Assembly (NCBI GenBank): GCA_032358255.1
Contig: JAULBX010028283.1
Span: 1-30,954, forward strand
Direction of reading: 5' to 3'
DNA from: Heterotrichella gracilis
Lineage: Eukaryota; Sar; Xanthophyceae; Tribonematales; Xanthonemataceae
DNA: 30,954 bases
Part shown: piece after piece, positions 21,084-30,954 of the stretch
Position numbering within the stretch: the first letter of the stretch is position 1
Layout of the letters: each line of letters begins with the position of its first letter
Position numbers and translations under genes: made by a program
The notes under the pieces: model-generated
Told to the model about the DNA's origin: nothing
The model's input: the letters and a program-made list of their open reading frames with translations, nothing else
Database searches by the model: none

Positions 21084-24000
21084 ATGGCTCTCTCCTCCTC
21101 CCGGGCATTCTCGCATGGCACTGTCAGGCTGGCCAGGCCAGTGGCGCGGGTATCTTCGGCAAGGTGAGCACAGCGGCCTGCAAGGGCTTTGTAGTACCCT
21201 GAAAGGGTAGTAACCATGGCGTCGCATGCGTGGCCATGTCACGCCCGCTAGGTTTGGTCACACCCACTTGCTAGGCCACTTGCCTGCACCATAGCACCAC
21301 CAACCTGGCGAGACCAGGCCAGTTGCAAGGGTGACTCCACCAAGGTGAACACAGTGGGTGCGGGACTTTGTTAAGGTATCATTAGGGCATAGCAACCACG
21401 GCATCGCATGCGCCACCACCCCATGCCGTGGCAGCCGTGCCAGCTTTGCCAGGCGTTGCAAGTAGGGGTAGGGTGGTGGCGCCAACCCCCATGGGCTATG
21501 GCATGCCACCTGCCATCAGCGTAAAAATCCACTCCTCCCTTGCTCAACAATTACCCAGACCCCCTCATAAATTTATTCGTTTATCACAACCCGTCACCCT
21601 CGTTGGGGGCAGGGCTCTCGTCGCCTTCAAGCACCGCTGCAACCCATGCCTGACTCCCCGTGGCATTAACCCTGCACCCCCCCCTCGTGCTCCCACAGGC
21701 GCATGTCCGTCCGGGCATCTGCTGAGACCACGTTGACCCCCCTCAAGGGCCTGAAATCGCCCGTGAAGGGCTACGGCAAAGTCAGTGTGCAGGGGACCGC
21801 TCGCAAGCAGAACGAGGACAGGATGGACATCCAGGTGTGCAAATATCCGAAACCCAAATCCTGCTAGTTACCCCTCTACACTTCACAGGGGGATGGCAAA
21901 ATGCTAGACCCCAAACCCTGCACAATCGCGCACTTACCCCACCGCACTCAAATCTCACTTGTGGGTGTGTGGGTGGAGTGGGATTTTTGTGATGGTGAGG
22001 GTGCGGACTCCCAGTGATACGCAACTCCTGTGAACCTGGGTACATGTGGATGTGGGTGTGGACGTATGTTTGTATGCGCGTGATGGCTCACTTTACACAT
22101 CAAGCTCCATCACAACCCACGTGTCACCCTTGTAACGGTCCACCAACACCCATGTGTTACGGTCATTGGGGTCCATCACCACCCATGTAGTACCCTTATT
22201 AAGGTCATCAACACCCATGTGCAGGTGTCTGAAGTAGCCGAGGGGGCAGGCGTGCCACTGGTGTACGCAGCAGTGTTTGATGGCCACGGTAAGGGATTTG
22301 TGTGCTGGGGGTTAGGGTTTTGGGAAACCAAGTATGGGGTGGCGCTTGCTAGGCATTAGATAGTTCAACATGGGTACTAAATGCACCTGCAGGGCGTTTG
22401 TTAGGGTACACACAGGGAACGAGGGTAGATAGGCATTTAGGTAGGCCATTCAGGGACATGCTCCACTGGAGTAGCACTACATTTGGGCAACGCCATGCAT
22501 GCCTGTGCAGTGTGGCATTGCAAAACAATGACCATTATCTGGCTTTGTTCTCAGTGATAATATGATCTTGGTGTTTTTCAACCAATGCTTACCGTCAACG
22601 CCCTCCTTCCAGGTGGTTACGGCACCGCCGAGTGGCTCCAGGACCGCTTCCTTCAGTATGTGGAGGAGCACTGGCAGCTGGGCAACGCCGCCGAGTCCTG
22701 CATCACCACCTCATTCATCGAAGCTGACAAGAAGCTGCTGTCGCCCACTGGGTTCATGGGCATGGGGGAGCGCGGCGTGGGGGGGTCCAAATGTGGCGCG
22801 TGCGCGGCGGTGGCGCTGGTGTACCCGGTGAGGCATTAGGACCCTTATAGTTTGCAACATAGGGTACTACAATTCTTCATAAGTGCAAAGTGGTATGAGG
22901 CAGGTCTGAAACTGCTGGTGCCCACTGCGTTCATGGGCATGGGGGAGCGCGGCGCGGGGGGGTCCAAATGCGGTGCGTGCGTGGCGGTGGCGCTGGTGCA
23001 CCCGGTGAGGCATTAGGACCCTTAAATTTTGCAACTCGCGATCTTACCTTTTGCGAGTCAAAGTGGTATGAAGCATGCATCGCCACCTCCTTGACAGAGG
23101 CAGGTGAGAAAGCGCTGGTGCTCACTGGGTTCATGGGCATGGGGGAGCGCGGCGTGGGGGGGTCCAAATGCAAGTGCGTGCGCGGCGGTGGCGTTGGTGC
23201 ACCCGTTGAGGCATTAAGGCCCTGTGGTGGTTTTGTTGGTCTTTTGGCTGTTGTCTTGCTCCCTTGGGGCAGTTGCTTGAGCGCGCTCAGCGCTCGTATA
23301 CAAACTCCCCCCCCTCTGCCTGTAGGACAAGAACAACGAGCTGAAGCTCCTGACGGCCAACGTGGGCGATGCGCGCATACTGCTCATCAGGGATGGGAAG
23401 CCGCTGCAGCTCACAGAGGACCATGTGCCAGACAAGTAGGGCGGCAGAAAACCCTAGTGCAAACCCTTACATTACATGCAGAAACCCTACTAGAAAGGAA
23501 AGCAGCGACAGCTCACAGAGGACCACGTGCCTGACAAGTAGGGCGGCAGAAAACCCTTGTGCAATCTCTACCCAAAGCCCTGCAATTGCTTAAGGAGTGC
23601 GACTCATTTCCGTTGGAGTACTTTTTGCACAGGATGAGTTATTCTTGCGGAATGATGACGCAAGTATTAATTACTAAGGTATTTCAAGACATAACACTAT
23701 ATATGCGGTATACATGTATACAACCCACTTCCCAATTCCCACAGCGAGGATGAGCGCATCCGCATCGAGCGCACTAACCCCAACCCCAAGACGCCGCTGG
23801 CTCCCTTGACCCTAAATCTGTGCATAAACACCAGTCCCCAACTCCAGCCCCCAATCCCCGCAGCGAGGATGAGCGCATCCGCATTGAGCGCACCAATCCC
23901 AACCCCAAAATGCCGCTGGTGCGCTACGTGGGGGGCACGTGGCGGGTGGGGGGCCTGCTGGCGCTGTCACGCGCATTTGGGGATGCCTACATGAAGGGCT

Positions 24001-24957
24001 CGCTCCAATTTGAGGGCGTGCAGGCCGGTGGCGATGGCTACTCGTCAGGGTTTGGGGTGACTGCTGAACCCTACATCACGATCACCACGCTCACAGGTGG
24101 GTGTAGTGGTGGGGGAGGGGAGGGGGAGGGGGATTGAGAGGGGTTGGTGGGGCTGGTCTGTGTGTAAAGGGATGCATTAGTGTGACGATGCTCACAGGCA
24201 GGTGGGAAAGGGAGGTATAACAAGGGAGATATCAAGCCTTCACTGCCCCTCATGTAAAACGCCCTCCTCCTTGCCCGGAGAGTTTAACACCTGAGCCAGT
24301 GATTTCCAGTGATATCATGGAATCCTGTATGTCACGCGAACTGCCCTTCATACCTTGTTATGTGTTCAGATTACAGAAAATCGAAGTCAAATTTTCATGC
24401 CCGTAGATCGCGACAGCTGGCTGGTGATCTCCAGTGACGGGCTGTACGCCAATGAGGAGCGGGGTGGGGGTGGGGGCTTGACCAATGCCCAGGTCACCAA
24501 GGCATTGATGGGGGCGAAGTCAGCGGAGCAGGTGCGCACATACCGACAACCTCTACTTTATTATGCTTATTGTATCTGGGTACATGAGTCATGTAATTCT
24601 TCCTTGCAGGCTTATGATTTTATTGGTAAGAATATGGTCAAAGTGCTTCCTGAATGAACTGCCGAATTTATGAAAATGGTTGGCCTATGAACGTGATGAG
24701 GCATTGTAAATCCTTAGTGTCCTGTAAGCTGTGCATGCATGCGCAAGCAGGTTGTACCTGTGCAGAACCCCACCTGCATATAGAAAACCTAAACCCTTCA
24801 CCCGTAATCTCATGATGCAGGTGTGCCACCAGCTGTACCTAAACCCCAAACCCTATTTTTTAATTGTGTGCCACAGGTGTCCCGCCAGCTGTGCCTGGAC
24901 GCGCAAGCGGCTGGCAGCACTGATGACGTCACTGTGGTGGCCATCAAGTTCAGCTGA
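21084..24957 (+). CDS. PP2C-type (PPM) protein phosphatase, probably plastid-targeted
   Basis: Exons: 21084-21163, 21699-21834, 22225-22288, 22613-22827, 23326-23435, 23864-24096, 24407-24531 and 24877-24957. These give 1044 nt, about 347 residues, with every phase closing. The start is the ATG in CCACCATGG. Residues 1-27 (MALSSSRAFSHGTVRLARPV...) are rich in Ser, Arg and Ala and lack acids, as in a chloroplast transit peptide. PP2C motifs follow in order: VQGTARKQNEDRM, VYAAVFDGHGGYG (metal-binding Asp), LLTANVGDARILLIRDG, GGLLALSRAFGDAYM, WLVISSDGLY and STDDVTVVAIKF near the C-terminus. The family dephosphorylates Ser/Thr using two Mn/Mg ions. The substrate cannot be read from sequence. Plastid PP2Cs such as PPH1/TAP38 act on light-harvesting proteins, but I see no specific signature of them. 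Introns hold several degenerate exon copies, annotated separately. Confidence 0.88.
21318..21420 (+). pseudogene. Degenerate copy of the PP2C exon 1 end and start of intron 1
   Basis: The segment AGACCAGGCCAGTTGCAAGGG ... CCAAGGTGAACACAGTGG ... GCAACCACGGCATCGCATGCG resembles the end of exon 1 and the first 70 bp of intron 1 at about 21130-21235 (GGCCAGGCCAGTGGCG ... GCAAGGTGAGCACAGCGG ... GTAACCATGGCGTCGCATGCG). The donor GGTGAGC has become GGTGAAC. It shows no open exon. Confidence 0.65.
22904..23004 (+). other. Splice-compatible duplicate of PP2C exon 4 (3' half)
   Basis: It is a copy of the second half of exon 4 (22728-22827) plus the first bases of intron 4 (GTGAGGCATTAGGACCCTTA). It begins after GGCAG with two phase bases and ends at CCG|GTGAGG, so it has the same phases as exon 4 itself (phase 1 in, phase 0 out), and it is fully open (LLVPTAFMGMGERGAGG...). 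It could in principle replace exon 4, but it lacks the GGYGTAEWLQDRF segment that completes the metal-binding motif. Confidence 0.7.
23060..23220 (+). pseudogene. Second degenerate duplicate of PP2C exon 4
   Basis: This third copy of the exon 4 end includes more of the exon (CATCGCCACCTCCTTGACAGAGGC against CATCACCACCTCATTCATCGAAGC). The donor is altered to CCCGTTGAGG and an indel follows TCCAAATGC, so it can no longer act like exon 4. Confidence 0.75.
23509..23564 (+). pseudogene. Duplicate of PP2C exon 5 end and adjoining intron
   Basis: It repeats 23408-23462 with about 3 differences in 55 bases, including the donor GACAA|GTAGGG and 25 bp of intron. It is recent by its identity. No upstream acceptor gives a clear exon. 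Confidence 0.85.
23738..23801 (+). pseudogene. Duplicate of PP2C exon 6 start with its acceptor
   Basis: It matches 23858-23921 (acceptor CAG, then CGAGGATGAGCGCATCCGCA). It diverges after CCGCTGG, where the real exon continues into the YVGGTWRVGG segment. The copy sits 120 bp upstream of the true exon and has no good donor. Confidence 0.85.
24814..24840 (+). pseudogene. Short duplicate of PP2C exon 8 start with acceptor
   Basis: GCAGGTGTGCCACCAGCTGTACCT parallels ACAGGTGTCCCGCCAGCTGTGCCT at the true acceptor (24872-24895). It lies about 60 bp upstream. A weaker third fragment, AGCTGTGCATGCATGCGCAAGCAGG, is at 24728-24752. Confidence 0.6.
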
Positions 24958-26285
24958 GATGGGCCAGGGGGTACGCACCACAGTCAAGAGGTATCATACT
25001 AGAGACACGTTTCTCTACGTTGTGATCCAGGCTGTTTGGGCGCCTATGTTGCCAGTGCGTTCCACCTGGAGCGTCACCTTCGTTTCCCCGATTTTTTCCT
25101 GTACACCCCCTGCCAGGTATTGACCAATGTGGGTTGGGATTTGAGGCCTTCTGGTGGTGTACTCGCATTGGATATCAAAAACTTGAATTTTTTTGCTCGG
25201 GGTTTGCGGTGGGGAGGAGTGGAGAATCTGGCTGGTGGACAGCCAGCTGCATTTTGTCTGATTGATTGCATGTTGCATTGAATGCAGAAGTTGAAATGTT
25301 TGCTTGTTTTCAACACCAGAGTTGGTGGCCTGTATGTGTGTTGGGCATGCCTAACCAAATACCCTGTCAATTTACACTGGCATGTCTGGTCCATTTTTGG
25401 GGCGCAAGTGCAGTGCCATCGCTGCACGTCAGGACCAATGCAGCGATGGCAGCTGCAAATTACACAATGTCAATACCCTTTGGGGTAAAGGTACAGAGGT
25501 TTTGGTGATTGTTTCTTTTGGTATAATTTACTTGCAGCTAAACTGCCTGACTGTAACATAGAAAGGAAGGAACTCGTAAAGTAGCGCACGTTAGCTAGGG
25601 GGCACATACCCAAGACATGGTCCAGAAGACTCACCAAGGGCACTGGGCCAGCCACTGTGACAGTGTGTAGTGAATATGGCAACCACTCGTTGAAATGTGT
25701 GTCATGACACGTGTCATACAGCAACCAACTAACCGTAAGCCTGCAATGGGCACCATCATTGGCAGCTGTGGCACGCACCACACCCTGCACCCCTGCTAGC
25801 AGCCACCTCTCCCCTTTGGCGACCATTGCCTATTACCAGACACACCAGTGTCACCTACTCCTCGTGGGAACCCCCTCCCAAAGTTCCCTGGTCTCCCACC
25901 ATTGCCTCACTATCACTCAGCAAGGGGTTGCTCACTCAGCAAGGGGTAAAGCTGTTTCTAAACGTTTCTATGCCATGCAGGCTTAGCTGGCCCAATTGGC
26001 ACCTGCAACACCCCCGTTTGTATTTTCTGACAGCTCCCTGGGCATGCTTTGGCCTCACAGGCAAGGGGAATGGGCTAAGCGACTTAGAAGAAGAAGGCCA
26101 TCACCACCGCGCTGGATGCACTTCAATGTCTTTCTTGCAGACTTTACGGTTGCGTACTTGGACAGGATTGTTTGTCGACCCCGTACACATATATATGCAC
26201 AGGCTAGAGCATTCTCGGAGATGCTGAGCTGCCCACTGGTACCAAATAACTGCTGCGAGGCGTGCCCCCAACCTCCTCTGCCACA
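24958..26285. other. Intergenic region between the PP2C and MLKL-like genes
   Basis: It should hold the 3' UTR of PP2C and the promoter of the kinase gene. No exon is supported. A 17-bp tandem repeat (CTCAGCAAGGGGTTGCT / CTCAGCAAGGGGTAAAG) is at 25916-25952, and a GCTGCACGTC...GCAGCGATGGCAGC near-palindromic stretch is around 25419-25454. Confidence 0.5.
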
Positions 26286-29200
26286 ATGGCTGGCGTTTAC
26301 AAAGTGTTACTCGCAGGTATGGCTATGCCAGAACTGGGTTTGAAAGGCTGCCAAAAGTCTGCCCCACTTTGGCAAAAGCTGCCCGGGATATCACGCATGC
26401 ATGCATGCCACTCGAGTTCCTCAAGGCAACCACGACGCTTGCTCTGTTAAAATTGGCCTACCCCCAAGCTGTGGCTTACAGGGTTTGACATTCAATTTGA
26501 GTGCCGTGAGTGACGTTGGACCGACCACCGTTAACGGACATGGGGGTGAGACTGCTCGCACTAGTCACCCTACTGCTGCGCTTGAAACCCCACCCATGTT
26601 ATCTCATCGTACACCTTGTAAGCTTTGAGATGTTTGTTTAGTGAAGACACTATCGACAGTGTGTAGCTTGTGGTGGTTGTGGCTAGATGAACCTGAGATG
26701 TACCCTTCCGAGCATTTGTCAATGGTGACGCACCCAACAGCCACCCCACTGACTGAAGTTGACCCCAGCTAACCTGCGATGCAGACTGCAGTTGCCCAGC
26801 TGGTGTTCCAGTCATTCCTTGCATGCTATCGAGCGTACGATGGCGCCAAACTGAACAGGAAGCTGTGCGAGCAGCTGAAGGACAGCGTGCACCTGGTGGA
26901 GACAGAACTACTGGGGTGGCACGAGGTGAGTGGCTTGATGGTGGCGGCAGTGCAAGTGTCAAGGCTTTACAGCTGGTCATCGAAAGAACCATTACAATGG
27001 CGTGGTTTATGTGGCTCAAGGGTTACGCATGTATAAGTTCCAACTTCTTGCACTGGTCATGCCTCTACCCCAGCAGTGCAGCTTCCAGTGCACCTCTTGT
27101 TGTACTGTGCCAAGTAGCACTGACAGCACAGTGAACTGTGCACTGTTCTTATACATGGGTAGTGTGTTGCACAAGAAGCTGCATAGGGTGGTACCCGGCA
27201 TATGGTTCATGAAGTAACGCTACTGGGTTGGTTTACATTGGCTGTGCTGGTGGTATGGGTGTGGCAATTTTTCTGAAGGTACAGGTGCAGCTAGATGCCA
27301 ACAAATCACTTGCAGTGCCAGTAATTCCATGGTTTCTGGTTAGAACCTGGTGCTGGGCCAGCCTGGCAGTCACCACCGTTGGACTGACACCAAACAGTAC
27401 ATCTACCTTAACATTTTGGGACTGACGCCCATCACACCCTGCTATTTGCAGCACCCCGACAAATGGGAGCAGTACTCAGACCACCTGGAGCAGTTGCAGC
27501 TCCATTTGACCTCTGCCCAAGCCCTGTTCGAGCGCTGCTCCCTGAAGGGATCCAGTGGGCAGCTGGTTGGGCGGGTGAAGCAGATATTCACCTACCAGGG
27601 CATGCGCGAGGAGATCAACATCATCATAGGCAACCTGCGAGACGTCAGCGCCCTTCTGAACCTGGGCATCACGCGCAACATTCAGCTGGCCACCGTAAGT
27701 GCTAAATATCCTGGAGGTTAGGACATGCACCCTAGCTATCCCACCCATGCTCACGCCAGCAGCATGCGCGCTGAATTGTTGCAACATCTAGCCGCATGTT
27801 GGGTCATCTGCATATAGTGACTGCCAGCACCCCAAACTACAGTGCTGCACCGTCATTATATACCAAAAACACCTGGATGAGGTTGAAACATCATCTGAAC
27901 TCTTCCACAAGCCAACTAGCTGGTGAATTCTTACGTGTGGTGCCTTGCTGCATGAAAATTTTTCCTTCATCACTTTAAGGTTTTAAAGTGCAGAGTCTAA
28001 ACCCACAATGCATGTGCCTTGATCACTTGTGTGTCATTGCAAACGTGCGTTGACAATATAACAGGTTGCCGCTGACTTGCTTCATGTTGCTTGTAGGAGG
28101 CGCAAGCGCGCGCAAGCAGCGATACACTGGAGCAGCTGCTGTGCTGCATTACCGAGCAGACCAGCTCAAGCATGCACGCGAGTGCAGACCAGCACGGGGA
28201 GCTGCTAGGGGGCATGGTTGCAATCGCTGAGCGTTTGGATGCTATTGAAGCCAGTCGGGTACGATGCATTGAACGCCCATTATTTTGCAATGGTGCGGCC
28301 ATGTCCTGGTGGTGCACGTGTGCATTTGTCAAACCCTCAACCTAAATCCTAAACACTGCATTAAATGATTCAGAATGAGCTTTGATCAACGCGCAGGCTT
28401 GAGTGATCACGTGAGATCCAGTTACTGGATTGTTCAATGGATGCGTATGGATTGATGCGCAGGCCATTGTATCGCATGCACTGCCTGTGGCCATTAGGTT
28501 CAGTCAATGGGTTGGTTGATCCCATGGAGCATCTCCCTTTTACAGGCGCCGCGGAGCGAGGAGTTGCCAACCCCCTCACCATCTACATCCCAGGGTGGGC
28601 CTGCTGAGTGCACTCGATCAGTTGAGCCTGCACCACTGGCACCCATTCGCTGGTCGGAGTTGCGAAACCCTGGGGATGAAGAAACCAAGATCGGGGGTTG
28701 CGGCTATGGCAGCGTCTACAAGTGCATCTGGCAAGGGCAACTGGTGGCAGTGAAAAAGCCGGAGATATGGGTAAGGTGGATTGGGTGGCTCAAATGTTCT
28801 TAATCAACAATAAGAAATTATTTTAATAGATGTCAAATATAGTACAAGCAAGGAATTTATGTGCTGACATGTACCGCAAGGCAAACAAAAGTCCAGATAA
28901 TGTGGGCGTACCCTGTGTGTGAAATGGTGCTCGAGCACATTGCGTGTAAATATTCCAGCCAATATCACACTAAGTGACAATGTCGGTTCATTTTCGTGCC
29001 ACAGGGAATACTGCCACCCAAGTGGCGGTATGCAAGGCGGTATGCATGCCATCTCCTTAAGGCATATGCATTTGCACGTTCAAAAATCTGATAACTTACC
29101 CACGCTGATCATGTCAATCGTCACATATGCATAAATCGAGGGGTGCATGCTTTCACATGCACCATAGCTGAACAAGCCACCAGGCTCAGCGTGTTTCACA

Positions 29201-30653
29201 GGGAGGCCCAAGTGCACAGCCGCCTTGACCACCCCAATATCATTAAGCTGCACGGCGGGTGGGTGGATGCACCCACAGTCACGGAGGGAAGGGGAAGAAA
29301 AATCAAGAAGGATGAGCGGTGCTTGGTAATGGAGTTGAGCAATCGCGGCGACTTGTTTTCCTTCATGACCAGTCCCGAGCATCAGGAGGAATTCAGGGCC
29401 ATGCCATGCACCGCTCGCCTGGAGTTGGCCAAGGACGTTGCCTGTGGGTTTGCCTACCTGCACTCCTGCAGGCCCTTGGTGCTGCACGGGGACCTCAAAC
29501 CGCAGAATGTGCTGGTGTTTGAGCACACACTGGGGTGGGTGAATCCTGCTTCCTGACTGCTGTTCAATTGCAAGTCCAATACAAATGTGGAAGATGTCAA
29601 GTATCAAACGCTGTTTTATGGCATTGATTACCGTGTGTTGCATGTGTTCATTGGGTGTACTAAGCCATTGGTGCATACTTTGATTGCAATCATGCTAAAA
29701 TAGTTTGATGGTTTTCACACCATGGGTAAGGCTGCCCTTTGACATCCCTTTGTTGCCACATCTTTCTCCTATTCTTCCCACCCCCATGTGAAGCTTGTCA
29801 CGTGAAGCCTGTCACATGGCAAGTAGCGCTTTTGATCTGTTGAGCATCTATCATGTTCACATCTCAATGTGTTGAACATAAAATTTTGGTAATGGGGCAT
29901 GCTAGTATCCACAAATTGCCATGGCTGCAGGGAGGGACCCAACCAGCGCGTGGTGCTGGAAGCCAAGCTGAGTGACTTTGGGATGGCAAGGATGCAGCAG
30001 ACAACACAGGCGGGATTTGACACTGTGGCCACCGCGCAGGGCACGGCAGCATACATGCCACCCGAGGTGAGAGCAGTGCAAAATAACCACCGATTGCAAT
30101 GCGCCTCTTGCCTGCCTTCTATTACCCCAATGGGGGGAGGTTCAAGCATCCAGGTGAACCTTTGCGATGTATATAGCTTTCAGACTGTGGGGGGCATTGG
30201 GCCCCAATTTGGAGGGTGGCATGCTTATCCTGTCCATGCCTTGCAGATGCACCAGTCGCCTTACAAGCCCACCATCGCCTGCGATGTCTTCTCATTTGGC
30301 ATACTCTTGTATGAGATGGCCATGGGGAGATCAGCATACCCATTGGAGATGAACGTGTTCACCATTGTGACAGAAGTCACAGCCGGGGTAAGGCTGGTGC
30401 CCGTAGCGCTTGCAGCGCTTGTTTACATGGCTTGTTGCACCTAGCCTATGACTACATGAATGGTGTTTCCATCATTAATTACCGTACGCACTGCATTATT
30501 GCCACAATTCGGCTCTGGGGACCCCTTATCACCTGTGCTGCTGTGCAGAGGCGGCCAAGCTTTGACAGCGACACCCCCCTCCCAGATGGCCTGCGTGGGC
30601 TGATTGAGCAGTGCTGGGAACAAGACCCAACCATCCGCCCTCCAATGTTTCAG
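26286..30653 (+). CDS. MLKL-like protein: N-terminal helical bundle plus TKL-type kinase domain
   Basis: Exons: 26286-26316, 26792-26925, 27452-27694, 28097-28258, 28546-28770 or 28775, about 29184-29534, 29931-30066, 30247-30387 and 30549-30653, about 511 codons. Exons 1-3 (MAGVYKVLLA joined to VAQLVFQSFLACYRAYDGAK, then HPDKWEQYSDHLEQLQLHL and INIIIGNLRDVSALL) predict a four-helix bundle like the MLKL/HeLo/RPW8 fold. Exon 4 (TLEQLLCCITEQ..., MVAIAERLDAIEASR) is like the MLKL brace. Kinase motifs are the Gly loop IGGCGYGSVYK, VAVKK, HREAQVHSRLDHPNI, catalytic loop HGDLKPQN (Arg of HRD replaced by Gly), LSDFGMAR, GTAAYMPPE, DVFSFGILLYEM and CWEQDPTIRPP. Lys, Glu, Asp, Asn and DFG are present, so activity is plausible, unlike human MLKL. 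The exon 5/6 junction is unresolved: the good donor GTAAGG is phase 0 but suitable acceptors are phase 1 or 2. A phase-2 donor at 28776 with acceptor before 29184 closes the frame. The last exon may read on to a stop at 30720-30722 or splice onward. Confidence 0.75.
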
Positions 30654-30954
30654 GTGACCACAGTGCCTTTCATTCTGTTGGCAGTAATACTTTCTTGCAT
30701 ATTGGAGACACGCGTGACGTAGTGCTTGCAGTACTCGGTAAACAACATGCCTTGCGGCTGAAAGGAAGTCCGCTCAAACTTAGTGTACTGTACAATTCCT
30801 GCCGCTAGTAGCTTCATGTCTGGCTCATGGTCATTGGACTGTTTTGAAATATATTATCATACTATTACACCCAAGCATGAGTTGAGTCTTGAGTTCAACT
30901 AAGCAAGGGGTCGCAGGTTCGAATCCGAAGGGTAGCGATATTTTTCGAATTTCC
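30654..30954. other. 3' end region of the MLKL-like gene, window edge
   Basis: If the donor at 30654 is skipped, the frame adds about 22 residues (VTTVPFILLAVILSCILETRVT in two hydrophobic pieces) and stops at 30720-30722. If it is used, the next exon is not clear; a short exon after TTGCAG at 30732 would stop within ten codons. Confidence 0.4.
30916..30945 (+). other. tRNA-like B box with T-run (possible SINE or tRNA relic)
   Basis: GGTTCGAATCC at 30916-30926 is a perfect RNA polymerase III B-box, and TTTTT at 30941-30945 could be a pol III terminator. The T stem would pair at only two of five positions and I find no matching acceptor strand or convincing A box. A true tRNA is therefore unlikely; a tRNA-derived SINE or relic cut by the window edge is possible. 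Confidence 0.3.

Noticed and set aside
30830-30940. Complete tRNA gene at the right edge
   Set aside because: Only the B box and T-run are good. The T stem has three mismatched pairs and no acceptor 5' strand was found.
1-30954. CRISPR arrays, bacterial operons, rRNA, viral genes
   Set aside because: No regularly spaced repeats, ribosome binding sites, rRNA blocks or viral proteins were seen. The repeats present are exon copies, telomere-like units and inverted repeats.

Overview
The window looks like nuclear DNA of a eukaryotic alga, most likely a green alga (Chlorophyta). All recognisable genes are split by short GT-AG introns with consistent splice phases. Plant-type telomere motifs (TTTAGGG and near variants) lie inside introns and intergenic DNA. 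One gene encodes a PP2C phosphatase with a chloroplast-transit-like N-terminus. Nothing resembles bacterial operons. The lineage call is inference; no rRNA or organelle marker is present.

Layout. (1) 1-11790, minus strand: two tandem paralogues of a secreted, modular cysteine-rich protein. Copy A (120-5091) leaves the window at its 3' end. Copy B (5676-11790) has the same exon map but carries frame-breaking indels. Exon 9 and flanking intron of A and B are almost identical over 328 bp, which suggests gene conversion. (2) 12796-17427, minus strand: an LRR protein that I read as a RAD7 homologue (global-genome nucleotide excision repair). (3) 17994-18974, plus strand: three phase-compatible exons of an unrecognised protein. 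(4) 18975-21083: gene-poor DNA holding a 102-bp-arm inverted repeat and a hairpin between two telomere-like arrays. (5) 21084-24957, plus strand: an eight-exon plastid-type PP2C phosphatase of about 347 residues. (6) 26286-30653 or beyond, plus strand: a multi-exon protein with an N-terminal helical bundle resembling MLKL/HeLo, brace-like helices and a tyrosine-kinase-like kinase domain, i.e. the layout of the necroptosis executioner MLKL but with most catalytic motifs present.

The genes do not form an obvious pathway. The two strongest signals are the MLKL-like kinase and a pattern shared by the PP2C and RAD7-like genes: many exons have a nearby degenerate copy of one exon end together with its splice junction and adjoining intron. 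At least one of these copies (22904-23004) is still splice- and frame-compatible.

Exon coordinates were worked out by hand from splice motifs, reading frame and comparison of the duplicated copies. No transcript evidence was available.
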